A stretch of 64,000 bases of DNA from Kumtagia sp964244725 (GCA_964244725.1 CAXTJQ010000009.1:1-64000), one strand, 5' to 3'; counted from the first letter of the stretch, positions 49,963 through 59,223 are shown. A program made the numbers and translations. Notes: a model not told the origin generated them from the letters alone.

Positions 49963-52900
49963 ATACGCTGCCGGATCGCACGCAGACCCATGCCGCGGCG
50001 CGCGCGGCAAAGCCGTCCGGTCATGCGCCGCCCAAGGCCGACGGTGCGTCGGAATTTTCGCGGCTGATGTCGCGGAGATCGGACGACAAGACGGTTGCGT
50101 ATGAGCCGGTAGAGGCGCCGGCACGGAATCGCGCCGACGCCGCAAGCGGCCCGGCGACGTCGGCGCGCTCGTCCCACACGCAGGACCATTCGCGGTCGCG
50201 CTTCCCCAATTGGTCCGACGGGCGAAGCGCCCTTCCCCACGATCAGGGAGAGCCACCGCGGCAGGCAGAAAAGCGGAGTCAGGAGCCGGATGTCGGCGAT
50301 CGGCTGGCGCAGCCAACGATGGTGGTCGCGCCGCCGCTCCGTCTCGAAATACGCAGTGGTCCGGGCCACGAACTGCAACCGCGAGCGGAGGCGATGAACG
50401 GGCAGCCGAAGGCGCGGCAAAAATCAGGCGCGGCGCCCGCCCGATCGCCGCAGCTGGAAACGGTGACTCCTCGCAACGCCCCGGAAAGAGGTTTGGCGGC
50501 AAGGCCGGTCGCCTCCGGTAAAGCGACGACAGGGCGGGCAGCGACCGAACCAGGTCCCCGAGCCGAGGCGGCGACATCGGCGATGCGTCCACCTCGCCAC
50601 GCCGTGAAGGATGAAAAGGTCGCGTCGGATGAAGCGACGATAGCGGGCGCCGCGCCCGATCAACCCCGGCGCATCGAAGCGAAGACGCCGGAGCCCGCAG
50701 TCTCGATCGAAGCTGCGCCGGAGAGGAAGGTCGTGACGGCGCTCGGCGCGACCATGCCCTCACCGGCGCGTGTGCCGCCCGCCGCACACGATTGGCCGGC
50801 GTCCCATCACGAACCGTCGTCCCCGGCGCGCCGTGAAGCCATACCCCAGCCGCAGGCGCCGTTGCCGGATCGGATGCAGTCCAGCGCGTCAGGCTTGCGC
50901 GCCGCTGACCCGGCCCACGCGCCATCCGCGCCGGCATGGACGGTTCCATCCCGCGCCATTGTTTCCGATGCCGACGCAGCCGCATCGGTCGACGAGGACA
51001 CGCGTTCGTCGGTTCCCCGCGCCGCGCCGACGCATCATCATGCAGGGCCGGCCGCCCCCTTGCCCGACCATGACGGTTTGCCGGCGCAGTCTCGCCCGCC
51101 GGTTGTTCGCGCCGAGGCTCGACGAGCCGCGGAAATGCCGGTGGACCTGTCCCGCCGGTCGGACGCGATCGCGCAAAAGCGCGAAGCATCCGTCGGGGCG
51201 ACAGTCGCAAGGACAGCGCCCGCGCGAACCGAGCCGCTGCGGCCGGAAACTGAAATGCCGCCGCGCGTGGACGACGTGGTTCTTCCGGAGCCAAGGCTAT
51301 CCGCCGATCGCGAGCCGGCCGAATATGTCGATCCGGTCGCATCCGTCGATCCGGAGTCCGACCGCGAAGTGGCGCAGGGTTCGCGCGTGGCCGTGGACGA
51401 CCGGTCGCGCGCCAAACCCGTCGAGGCCGGCGTCGCGACACGAAACGACCGGGCCGATCTGCCGACGACGGAGCGGCCGATTGTTTCCAGGCCAGAGGCG
51501 GCGCGTTCGTCGGACGCGCCGTCCAGGCAGCCGCCCCCCATAGTTCCGGGGACAAGCGTTCGAACGCCAGCTGAAGCGCCTCGGACCCGTGCGATGGCCA
51601 ACGGCCATGTGGCTAACAAGCAGACGACAGGGCAATTGGCTTCTGCCGGGTCCGAGTCGCATCAGGACGCCGCTACGATGCCCACGGCGCGGTCCGCGCC
51701 GACGGTGGAACCGAAGCACACGCAAGACCGGCGCGACGTTTCGCCGATTCAACGCCGACGGGCCGTATATGCGCCGCCCGACGCTCCGCAAGCGGCTCCT
51801 GTCCGCGTGACAACAGAGGGACCGCGATCCGACGCGACGCCCGGTCAGCCCAGCGTCATACGCGAGCCCCGGCAAGCCAGTTCGGTGGTTTTGGAAAACC
51901 TGCCCGAACCGAAACCGCAATCGAGCGCCTGGACCGGGCATCCGGTTGCTCGCCCGCCGCCGCATGGCCCATCGCAAGACATACCGCGCGCGGTCGCGAT
52001 TGAAACGGAACTGCCGCGCTCCATTGCGGCCCGGCATCCTTTGTCCTCCATCCCCGCGGCGCAGCCGGAGCCGTCGACCCGCGCATCCATCGGACTGGCG
52101 GTGGATTTGACGGCGCCGCCTAGCGCCGCCACTTTGTCTCGCCCTGTGCCGGAGGTCGTCGCCCCAGCGATTGCAGCGTCTTATATCCGGGCTTCGAAGC
52201 CGGAGGAAAAGCCGGAAGCCGCGGCTCCCGCGCGGGCAATGCCTGCGGCGCCGCCATCCGCCGATATCGCTCTTCCGGAGCCGGTGACGCCCGCGGCCCC
52301 GGACGCCGCCCGGCCAGCCGTGAAAACGCCGCCGCCGGCGGCGTCCCCCGAGACCGGCGCGCCCGAAGTTCGAATTTCTGGCCCCGGCGAAAATCAAGCG
52401 AAGCCCGTGATCGCCTTGGAAACACCGCTGGCCTTGGACGTTCAGCCGCAACCCCGGCGGTCCGAGACGGCGACGGTTCCGAAAGGCGCCCAGCCGGCGC
52501 TCGCCGCTCCACAATCACCCGAACCAGCCATGCCCGCCATGGAAAGTGGGCCTCCCGTTGCCGCGCAGCCTGACGTTGAGCCGAAACCACAGGTTGGCCC
52601 CGCGACGGCGCATGAGCGTCAGGCGCCCGTCACGTCGCCGGCCCCGAGCGCTCCGTCGTTCGCGACGCAAGTCGCCATCGCGGCCGCCCGATACAGCCTG
52701 CCGGCATCGGACCGCCGCTTCGAGCAGGCCGCGATGGACGCGCCCGCCGCAATGCCGACCAGCCAACCCGCGCAGGCTGGTCTTTCGGCGTCCGCGCGAC
52801 TCGTCTTGAGACAGGGATTTCTCTCGGCGGCCGTCCCACCCGATCGCGCCGCGCCGACGGCGCAAACTGCCGACGCCTTGATCGACGCCATCCCATCGAG

Positions 52901-53579
52901 CGCAGACGCTCCCGCCCACGGAAAGCCGATCCCGCGCGCGCGACCGGAGGTGGCCATGGCGGAACAGACCGCGTCGCCTGCCGCCGCGAGCCCAGCCCCC
53001 GCTGTCGCGCAATCGCCGGCTCCACTCGGCGCGCCGACCGTGGCCGCGACACCGTCGCCCGCCGCTTCCCTCGCCGCTGCGATCACGGCCGAGCCGAGTT
53101 GGCGGCCCGCTCATGTGGTAGTTGCGACACAGTTTGGCGGCGATCGCACGCCGGGGCCACCGGCGACACTCTCGATCCAGCTCAATCCGGGCAACCTCGG
53201 CATCGTGACTGCAACCCTGTCGATGTCGGGCGCACAACTCAAGGTCGGCCTCACAACCCAGAGCGCCGAGGCGCATGAGCGGTTGAAGGCCGAATCGCAT
53301 ACGATCGAAAAGGCGATGCATGCCCTTGGTTACGAGGTCGGCGAAATCGTCGTCACGCAATCCCTGGTGGCGCCGGGTAGCATTGTCAAAACGGAAATGC
53401 CGCCGTCGACGATCCAGCCGGGCGGGCGCGACGCGCAGTCTTCCGGGTCGCAAGACGCGTCCGGCGGCAACCGCTCGGCGGGTCAAAACGGAGAGAGAAA
53501 CGGCCATGGTTCGTCGTCTGCCTCGGGCGCACTTGCTCCGCAAATTGCTGATCGCGGCGGCGTCGGCGTCTATATCTAG
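49959..53579 (+). CDS. fliK: Flagellar hook-length control protein FliK, unusually long
   Basis: This 1206-residue protein is far longer than FliK of S. meliloti (about 475) or Salmonella (405). Only the last part is conserved: the hook-length domain with PPATLSIQLNPGNLGIVTATLSMSGAQLKVGL and then AHERLKAESHTIEKAMHALGYEV. Residues 1 to about 1020 are disordered-looking and rich in Ala, Pro, Arg, Glu and Thr, with no clear repeat unit. FliK is exported, measures the hook and signals FlhB to switch substrates; the N-terminal part acts as the ruler. The start overlaps motC by 4 bp, and the 3' end overlaps the transglycosylase gene by 74 bp. Confidence 0.88.
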   Translation: MNTLPDRTQTHAAARAAKPSGHAPPKADGASEFSRLMSRRSDDKTVAYEPVEAPARNRADAASGPATSARSSHTQDHSRSRFPNWSDGRSALPHDQGEPPRQAEKRSQEPDVGDRLAQPTMVVAPPLRLEIRSGPGHELQPRAEAMNGQPKARQKSGAAPARSPQLETVTPRNAPERGLAARPVASGKATTGRAATEPGPRAEAATSAMRPPRHAVKDEKVASDEATIAGAAPDQPRRIEAKTPEPAVSIEAAPERKVVTALGATMPSPARVPPAAHDWPASHHEPSSPARREAIPQPQAPLPDRMQSSASGLRAADPAHAPSAPAWTVPSRAIVSDADAAASVDEDTRSSVPRAAPTHHHAGPAAPLPDHDGLPAQSRPPVVRAEARRAAEMPVDLSRRSDAIAQKREASVGATVARTAPARTEPLRPETEMPPRVDDVVLPEPRLSADREPAEYVDPVASVDPESDREVAQGSRVAVDDRSRAKPVEAGVATRNDRADLPTTERPIVSRPEAARSSDAPSRQPPPIVPGTSVRTPAEAPRTRAMANGHVANKQTTGQLASAGSESHQDAATMPTARSAPTVEPKHTQDRRDVSPIQRRRAVYAPPDAPQAAPVRVTTEGPRSDATPGQPSVIREPRQASSVVLENLPEPKPQSSAWTGHPVARPPPHGPSQDIPRAVAIETELPRSIAARHPLSSIPAAQPEPSTRASIGLAVDLTAPPSAATLSRPVPEVVAPAIAASYIRASKPEEKPEAAAPARAMPAAPPSADIALPEPVTPAAPDAARPAVKTPPPAASPETGAPEVRISGPGENQAKPVIALETPLALDVQPQPRRSETATVPKGAQPALAAPQSPEPAMPAMESGPPVAAQPDVEPKPQVGPATAHERQAPVTSPAPSAPSFATQVAIAAARYSLPASDRRFEQAAMDAPAAMPTSQPAQAGLSASARLVLRQGFLSAAVPPDRAAPTAQTADALIDAIPSSADAPAHGKPIPRARPEVAMAEQTASPAAASPAPAVAQSPAPLGAPTVAATPSPAASLAAAITAEPSWRPAHVVVATQFGGDRTPGPPATLSIQLNPGNLGIVTATLSMSGAQLKVGLTTQSAEAHERLKAESHTIEKAMHALGYEVGEIVVTQSLVAPGSIVKTEMPPSTIQPGGRDAQSSGSQDASGGNRSAGQNGERNGHGSSSASGALAPQIADRGGVGVYI

Positions 53580-54102
53580 TCACGCGACTTTGCCTGTTGC
53601 GGCTGCGCAGAATGCCTGCGAGCCGGAAATCCTGAAGGCCGCGGACCACTACCAAATCCCGGTCGGAATCCTTTATGCCGTCGGCCTGACCGAAACCGGA
53701 AACAAGGGAAGCCTTCAGCCCAACGCCTTGAACATAGAAGGAAAAGCGGTTTTTCCGGCGAATGCGCAAGAGGCGCTCGCCGCCTTCCGGCAAGCGCGCC
53801 GACGCGGGGCCGTTCTGATCGATCTCGGCTGCATGCAGATCAATCACCGCTATCATGCGGAGCATTTCGCCAACGTCGGCGAGATGCTCGATCCAGAAAA
53901 AAACGTGGACTACGCCGCACGCTTCCTGTCGCAACTCCATGCCAGGCATATCAGTTGGTCGATGGCCGTCGCGCGCTATCACGCCGGCCCCGACAACGAT
54001 CCGGCGCAGAAGAAATATGTTTGTCGCGTCATTGCCAATATGGTCGCGACCGGCTTCGGCAAATGGACACCCAACGCCCGGGCCTTTTGCAACCCCTCCT
54101 AG
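53506..54102 (+). CDS. Flagellar-cluster lytic transglycosylase (SLT domain)
   Basis: This 198-residue protein has a signal peptide (LLRKLLIAAASASISSHATL, likely cleavage after AAA) and a small SLT-type lysozyme domain. Catalytic Glu63 lies in YAVGLTETGNKG; LGCMQINHRYHAEHF and SMAVARYHAGPDND follow. It probably opens peptidoglycan for the rod, a job done by the muramidase part of FlgJ in enterics; the FlgJ-like gene at the right edge seems to carry only the rod-binding part. The ATG at 53506 has a GGAGAG ribosome site. The gene overlaps the end of fliK by 74 bp in a different frame, and a longer upstream frame is rejected. Confidence 0.85.
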   Translation: MVRRLPRAHLLRKLLIAAASASISSHATLPVAAAQNACEPEILKAADHYQIPVGILYAVGLTETGNKGSLQPNALNIEGKAVFPANAQEALAAFRQARRRGAVLIDLGCMQINHRYHAEHFANVGEMLDPEKNVDYAARFLSQLHARHISWSMAVARYHAGPDNDPAQKKYVCRVIANMVATGFGKWTPNARAFCNPS

Positions 54103-54185
54103 CGCGCCTCGCGCCTATCGGCGCAGCGCCGGATCCGCGGCGCGGCGGGGGGCAGCAGCGCCGCCTTCCAGGGTCACGGGTATGG

Positions 54186-54200
54186 TTAACGGGCAGTTAA
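54186..54200. promoter_or_regulatory. CtrA-type site upstream of ftcR (TTAA-N7-TTAA)
   Basis: TTAA-CGGGCAG-TTAA matches the CtrA consensus exactly and lies 118 bp before the ftcR start. Each half is within a GTTAAC palindrome. CtrA control of ftcR has been reported in Brucella as far as I recall, which fits this site. Confidence 0.6.
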
Positions 54201-54317
54201 CTTTTGTCCCCCCGGACCCCCCAAGAAACCATCCACAAGAACTGACGATATGGCCGCCTGCCGGCGCCGATTACCCGTTTTGCCAGAGAGCGGTTCGAAT
54301 GATTCGGAGGCGGGCAG

Positions 54318-54983
54318 ATGATCGTGATCGTGGACGAGCGGAAGCTTGTGACTGAGGGTTACAGTTCGATGTTCGACCGCGAGGGCGTCGCTGCGACCGG
54401 CTTTCGATCGAGCGAATTCGGCCAATGGGTTTCGAGCGTCGCCGAAGACGACCTGAAATCGGTCCGGGCCTTCCTGATCGGCGATTGCGGCGAGAACTTC
54501 TCGCCCCGCTCCATCCGCGACCGCACCGGGGCCCCGGTGATCGCGCTCAGCGACCAGAGCTCGCTCGAGAACACGCTGCGGCTGTTCGAATCGGGAATGG
54601 ACGATGTCATCCGCAAGCCGGTCCACATCCGCGAAATCCTCGCCCGCATCTCCGCAATCCGCCGCCGCGCCGCCGACGAGCCGAAACATGCCCAGGTCGG
54701 GAAGATGCGGATCTTCATGGACGGCCGCGACCCCGAGATCGAGGGACAGCCGCTTCCTCTGCCGCGTCGCGAGCGCCGCATCCTCGAATATCTGGCGAGC
54801 AACAGCGGCCGGCGTGTGACGAAGACACAGGTCTTCAATGCGATCTACGGGCTGTTCGACGAGGAGGTCGAGGAGAACGTGGTCGAAAGCCATATCAGCA
54901 AGCTGCGCAAGAAGCTGCGCGAGCGGCTCGGCTTCGACCCGATCGATTCCAAGCGTTTCCTGGGCTACCGGCTGATCGTCTAG
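54318..54983 (+). CDS. ftcR: OmpR-type flagellar transcription regulator FtcR (Rem)
   Basis: This 221-residue protein is the orthologue of Brucella FtcR and S. meliloti Rem, which activate basal-body and hook genes below VisNR. The N-terminal half is an unusual receiver domain: it begins MIVIVDERKLVTEGY, has FLIGDCGEN where the phosphorylated Asp is expected (Asp56) and the conserved lysine Lys100 (IRKPV). The C-terminal winged helix reads LPRRERRILEYLASN and EENVVESHISKLRKKLRERL. No histidine kinase is adjacent. A GGAGG ribosome site precedes the ATG. A CtrA-type site lies upstream. Confidence 0.92.
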   Translation: MIVIVDERKLVTEGYSSMFDREGVAATGFRSSEFGQWVSSVAEDDLKSVRAFLIGDCGENFSPRSIRDRTGAPVIALSDQSSLENTLRLFESGMDDVIRKPVHIREILARISAIRRRAADEPKHAQVGKMRIFMDGRDPEIEGQPLPLPRRERRILEYLASNSGRRVTKTQVFNAIYGLFDEEVEENVVESHISKLRKKLRERLGFDPIDSKRFLGYRLIV

Positions 54984-54997
54984 GGAACCGACAGCTT

Positions 54998-55018
54998 CGC
55001 GCAAGACAACGCCGGTAT
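54998..55018 (+). promoter_or_regulatory. Shared flagellar operon element upstream of flgE (CGCGCAAG-N9-GTAT)
   Basis: CGCGCAAG at 54998-55005, nine bases, GTAT at 55015-55018, 43 bp before the flgE ATG. The 3' part differs from CTAG, so this is the weakest of the six. It shares CAGCTTCGCGCAAG with the flgF copy. Confidence 0.6.
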
Positions 55019-55057
55019 CCTCGCTCCGATAGCCTGGTCACTTGAGGGATTGGATCG

Positions 55058-56317
55058 ATGAGCCTCTACGGAATGATGCGAACCGGGGTTTCGGGCATGA
55101 ACGCCCAGGCCAATCGCCTGTCCTCGCTGTCCGACAACATCGCGAATTCGAGCACCACCGGCTACAAGCGCTCGAGCACCGAATTCGAGACGCTCGTGAT
55201 CCCGACCACCAACGGCAACTATGCGTCAGGCGGCGTCACGACCACGGTGCGCAACGCCATCAGCAAGCAGGGCGACCTCAAATTCACCACCTCCGGCACC
55301 GATCTCGCCGTCAACGGCGCGGGCTTCTTTATCGTCCAGGATCCCTCCGGCCAGACCTTCATGACGCGCGCCGGCAACTTCGTTCCCGACGATACCGGCA
55401 AGCTCGTCAACGCGGCCGGTTTCACCCTGATGGGCTACAGCTTCGCCAACGGGACGCCTGCGGCCAACGCCAACGGTTTCGGCGGGCTCGAACCGGTCAT
55501 GCTGGCGCAGGAGGGCATCTCGGCCACGCCGAGCACGTCGGGCGTCTTCACGGCCAATCTCAATTCGGATGCGGCCGTCGTGCCGGCCGCCGATCTTCCA
55601 TCGGCCAACGGCGCGGGCGCAACGTATTCCTCGAAGTCGTCCCTGGTGTCTTACGACAACCTCGGCACCCAGGTGCTGCTCGACGTATATACGACCAAGA
55701 CCGGGGCGAACACCTGGGAAGTCGCGGTCTACAACAAGGCGAACGCGGCGCCGAACACATCTTTTCCATACACGACCGCGGCGCTCACCACGCAGACGCT
55801 GAATTTCGACCCGGCCAACGGCCAGTTGGCGACCGCGAGCCCTAAGGACATCACGATCGCTGTCCCCGGTGGCAAGACCCTCAAGATCGACCTCTCCAAG
55901 ACGACGCAATTGGCGCAGGCCTACACCGTGACCACCGCGACCGTGGATGGCGCTGCGCCCAGCCCGATCGATACGGTCGACATCACCGCCGACGGCACCG
56001 TGGTCGCGCAGTTCGCCAACGGGTCGGCCAAGGAACTCTACCGCATCCCGCTCGCCGACGTGCAGAGCCCGGACCAGCTCAACGTCCTGGCGGGCAACGT
56101 CTTCTCGCAGAGCTACCTGTCGGGAGCCGTGACGGTGGGCTTTCCGCAGGAAGGCGTCAACGGGACGGTGGTGTCGAGTGCGCTGGAAAGCTCCAACGTC
56201 GATATCGGCGAGGAGTTGACCACGATGATCGAGTCGCAGCGCAGCTACACGGCGAACTCGAAATCGTTCCAGACCGGCGCCGACCTCATGGATATTCTCA
56301 TCAACCTCAAGCGGTAG
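55058..56317 (+). CDS. flgE: Flagellar hook protein FlgE
   Basis: This 419-residue hook subunit begins MSLYGMMRTGVSGMNAQANRLSSLSDNIANSSTTGYKR and ends with ELTTMIESQRSYTANSKSFQTGADLMDILINLKR, both FlgE hallmarks. The middle (Thr/Ala-rich beta domains) is variable. It heads the flgE-flgK-flgL-flaF-flbT-flgD-fliQ operon and is preceded by the shared flagellar element and a GAGGGA ribosome site. Confidence 0.95.
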   Translation: MSLYGMMRTGVSGMNAQANRLSSLSDNIANSSTTGYKRSSTEFETLVIPTTNGNYASGGVTTTVRNAISKQGDLKFTTSGTDLAVNGAGFFIVQDPSGQTFMTRAGNFVPDDTGKLVNAAGFTLMGYSFANGTPAANANGFGGLEPVMLAQEGISATPSTSGVFTANLNSDAAVVPAADLPSANGAGATYSSKSSLVSYDNLGTQVLLDVYTTKTGANTWEVAVYNKANAAPNTSFPYTTAALTTQTLNFDPANGQLATASPKDITIAVPGGKTLKIDLSKTTQLAQAYTVTTATVDGAAPSPIDTVDITADGTVVAQFANGSAKELYRIPLADVQSPDQLNVLAGNVFSQSYLSGAVTVGFPQEGVNGTVVSSALESSNVDIGEELTTMIESQRSYTANSKSFQTGADLMDILINLKR

Positions 56318-56349
56318 GCCGCCGCTAGGCCCCGCGAAAGCCTTAGCGC

Positions 56350-57804
56350 ATGTCGCTTTCCACCGCCCTCAACATCGCGCAGTCGTCGCTGCTCAATACC
56401 GGGCGGCAGACGAGCACGCTGTCGCGCAACGTGCAGGAAAGCAAGAATCCGGACTACACGCACAGGACCGCCGTCGTCGGCAGTTCGGCGCCCGGCGCGC
56501 GCGTCGTCAGCATCCAGCGTTCGACCAACGACCAGCTCTTCCGGCAGAACCTCTCGGCGCTCGCCTCGTGGAGCGGCCAGGGCGCGCTGTCCGACGGGAT
56601 GGAGCAGCTCGAGATCCAGGTCAACGGCGTCGACAACGCTTCGTCGGCCGCCACCGCCATCGGCAAGCTGCAGCAGGCGCTGCAAACGTATTCATCGACC
56701 CCATCCAATCGGACATTGGCGGAGAATGCTGTCGAAGCCGCGCGCCAGGCGGTGCGCAGCCTCAACGACGGCGCGGCGGCCATCCAGGCCCTCCGCACAG
56801 ACGCCGACGCCCAGATTTCGGGCGCGGTCGGCGAGCTGAACGACCTTCTGGCGCAGTTCAAGGACGTCAACACGGCGGTCGTCGGCGCCACCCGCGCCGG
56901 CAGGGATGCGTCCGACTCGCTTGACCAGCGCGACGGCCTGCTGAAGAAGATCGCGGAGTACGTGCCGGTATCGACCCTGTCGCGCGGCGACGGCGACATG
57001 GCGCTGATGACCAAGGACGGCGTGACGCTGTTCGACACCGTGCCCCGCACGGTCAGCTTCCAGGCCTCGACCGCCTACGCCGCCGGACAGGACGGCAACC
57101 CGGTCTATGTCGACGGCGTGCCCATCGGACTGGCGACCGGCGGCGACAGCACGGCGTCCGGCAAGATCGCGGGCTTGGTGCAATTGCGCGACGGCGTGGC
57201 GTCGACGATGCAGAGCCAGCTGGACGAAGTGGCGCGCGGCCTGATCTCCTCTTTCTCCGAAAAGGGCGCGGCCGTGCCTGACAGGCCCGGCCTGTTCACC
57301 TGGCCGGGCGCTCCGGCGATGCCCGCCGCCGGCGCGCTGGTCGACGGCCTGGCCGGCTCGATCCGCGTCAGCGCGGCGTTCGATTCCAGCCAGGGCGGCA
57401 ATCCGGAACTGCTTCGCGACGGCGGCGCCAACGGCGCGGCCTACGTCAGGAACACCACGGGCGCGGCGAGCTACTCCGATCTGCTGATCTCTTACAACGA
57501 CCGTCTCGACGCCCCGATGGCCTTCGACCCGGCCGCCGGCGCGGGCGCGGCGATGAGCGTCGGGGCCTATTCCTCGGCATCCGTCGGCTGGTTCGAGGGC
57601 GTGCGCAAGAGCGCGGCCGGCGCAGTCGAGACCAAGGAAGCGCTGTCCGTGCGCACGGCGGAGGCGCTGTCCAACGCCACCGGCGTCAATGTCGACACCG
57701 AAATGTCGCTGCTGCTCGATCTCGAACATTCCTATGAAGCCTCGGCCCGGCTGATCAAGGCGGTCGACGACATGCTTTCAACGCTGATGGCGGCGGTCGG
57801 CTGA
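56350..57804 (+). CDS. flgK: Hook-filament junction protein FlgK
   Basis: This 484-residue junction protein begins MSLSTALNIAQSSLLNTGRQTSTLSRNVQESKNPDYTHR and ends with NVDTEMSLLLDLEHSYEASARLIKAVDDMLSTLM, the FlgK/hook-type terminal helices. It sits between flgE and flgL as usual. Export is by the flagellar type III route. It is 32 bp after flgE and 1 bp before flgL. Confidence 0.92.
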   Translation: MSLSTALNIAQSSLLNTGRQTSTLSRNVQESKNPDYTHRTAVVGSSAPGARVVSIQRSTNDQLFRQNLSALASWSGQGALSDGMEQLEIQVNGVDNASSAATAIGKLQQALQTYSSTPSNRTLAENAVEAARQAVRSLNDGAAAIQALRTDADAQISGAVGELNDLLAQFKDVNTAVVGATRAGRDASDSLDQRDGLLKKIAEYVPVSTLSRGDGDMALMTKDGVTLFDTVPRTVSFQASTAYAAGQDGNPVYVDGVPIGLATGGDSTASGKIAGLVQLRDGVASTMQSQLDEVARGLISSFSEKGAAVPDRPGLFTWPGAPAMPAAGALVDGLAGSIRVSAAFDSSQGGNPELLRDGGANGAAYVRNTTGAASYSDLLISYNDRLDAPMAFDPAAGAGAAMSVGAYSSASVGWFEGVRKSAAGAVETKEALSVRTAEALSNATGVNVDTEMSLLLDLEHSYEASARLIKAVDDMLSTLMAAVG

Positions 57805-57805
57805 A

Positions 57806-58855
57806 ATGAAGACGTCCTCGGTCTCCACCGCATCCCTCTCCTCGGCGTTGCGCTTTTCGCTGGTCCGCGCCCAGGCCGAACTGACCAAGGCGCAAAAGGA
57901 AGCCTCGACCGGCGCCGTCGCCGACACCGGCCTGGCGCTCGGAGGCCGCACGGCCCAGTCGATTTCGTTCACGCGCGATTTCGACCGCATCTCGGGCATC
58001 GTCGATTCCAACGGGCTCATCGCGGCGCGGCTGACCTCCACGCAGGACGCGCTGAAGACGATCAGCAGCGCCGCGCAGACCTTCCTGTCGACGCTGACGA
58101 CCAGCTCCTCGGGCGACGCGCTCGGCAACGTCACGCGGGACAGCGCCAAGGCGATGCTCGACACGCTGACCAACGTCCTCAACACCAGCTTCAACGGCGA
58201 GAACATCTTTGCCGGCATCAACACGGACGTGAAGCCGCTCGACGACTTCACGGCCGCCGGCTCGAGCGGCAAGGCGGCCTTCGACGCCGCCTTCCAGGCG
58301 AATTTCGGCTTCGCGCAGAGCGATCCGGCGGCCGCCTCGATCAGCCAGGGCGACATGAGCGCCTTCCTGTCGAGCGGCGTCGAGCCGCAATTCCTCGGCG
58401 CCGGCTGGCAGGCGAACTGGTCGCAGGCGAGCGATCAGCGCATCGTGAGCCGCATCACGCTGACCGAGACGACGCAAACGTCCGTGAGCGCAAACGACGC
58501 CGGCATCCGCAAGCTCGCCATGGCCGCCGCCTCGATCTACGACCTGTTCGGCGGCGCCGTCGGCCCCGGCGGGCGCCAGGCTTTGGTCGAAAAGGCGGTT
58601 TCGCTGGTCGGCGACGCGATCAGCGGCCTCGGCGACCTGCAGGCCACGACCGGCATCGCGCAAAAGCGCGTCTCGGATGCAACCGACCGCCTCAAGGTGC
58701 AGACCGATCTGTTCGAGCGGCAGATCGGCGACCTGACCAGCGTGGATCCTTACACGGCCTCGACGCGCGTCAGCGACCTCGTCAGCTATCTCGACACGTC
58801 GCTGGCGATGACGGCGCGACTGCAGCAGGTCAGCCTGCTTCGCTATCTGGGCTAA
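57806..58855 (+). CDS. flgL: Hook-filament junction protein FlgL
   Basis: This 349-residue flagellin-like junction protein begins MKTSSVSTASLSSALRFSLVRAQAELTKAQKEASTG and ends with TASTRVSDLVSYLDTSLAMTARLQQVSLLRYLG. It has flagellin-type terminal helices and a variable middle. It follows flgK after 1 bp. Confidence 0.9.
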   Translation: MKTSSVSTASLSSALRFSLVRAQAELTKAQKEASTGAVADTGLALGGRTAQSISFTRDFDRISGIVDSNGLIAARLTSTQDALKTISSAAQTFLSTLTTSSSGDALGNVTRDSAKAMLDTLTNVLNTSFNGENIFAGINTDVKPLDDFTAAGSSGKAAFDAAFQANFGFAQSDPAAASISQGDMSAFLSSGVEPQFLGAGWQANWSQASDQRIVSRITLTETTQTSVSANDAGIRKLAMAAASIYDLFGGAVGPGGRQALVEKAVSLVGDAISGLGDLQATTGIAQKRVSDATDRLKVQTDLFERQIGDLTSVDPYTASTRVSDLVSYLDTSLAMTARLQQVSLLRYLG

Positions 58856-58875
58856 AGGCAACCGACGGACAAGAC

Positions 58876-59223
58876 ATGTACCAATTCTCCTACGCCGACA
58901 TCCAGACCGACTCGGTCGCCGACGCCAAGGATCGCGAACGCCAGTTGCTGAGCCGTTCGATCCTCCTGTTGACGCAGGCGCACAAGGCTGGCTCCGGCTC
59001 GATGGAGGCGATCGAGGCGCTGAGCTTCACCAACCGGCTCTGGACGACGTTGATCGCCGACCTCGGCAATCCGGACAATGCGCTGCCGAAGGAGCTGCGC
59101 GCCAATCTGATTTCGGTCGGGCTGTGGCTGCTGCGCGAGACCGAGGAAGTCCGCCAGGGCCGCTCGCAGAATTTCGAAGGCCTGATCGAAGTGTCGCAAA
59201 TCATACGGGACGGGATCCAATGA
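58876..59223 (+). CDS. flaF: Flagellin biosynthesis regulator FlaF
   Basis: This 115-residue cytoplasmic protein acts with FlbT in alphaproteobacteria; it promotes flagellin synthesis or secretion. It has the FlaF pattern (YADIQTDSVADAKDRERQLLSRSILLL, then LSFTNRLWTTLIADLGNPDN and LRANLISVGLWLLRETEEVR). It overlaps flbT by 4 bp, and the flgL-flaF-flbT order is typical of the group. Confidence 0.92.
   Translation: MYQFSYADIQTDSVADAKDRERQLLSRSILLLTQAHKAGSGSMEAIEALSFTNRLWTTLIADLGNPDNALPKELRANLISVGLWLLRETEEVRQGRSQNFEGLIEVSQIIRDGIQ

Noticed and set aside
48499..51555. A 1018-codon minus-strand open frame opposite motC and fliK
   Set aside because: High GC content leaves long antisense frames open. 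Its Arg/Pro/Ala-rich translation shows no family pattern, while motC and the fliK C-terminus on the plus strand are recognisable.
54232..54252. TCCACAAG followed by TATG upstream of ftcR as another copy of the shared element
   Set aside because: Only 6 of 8 bases match in the first block and the TA core is at spacing eight, so I did not count it.
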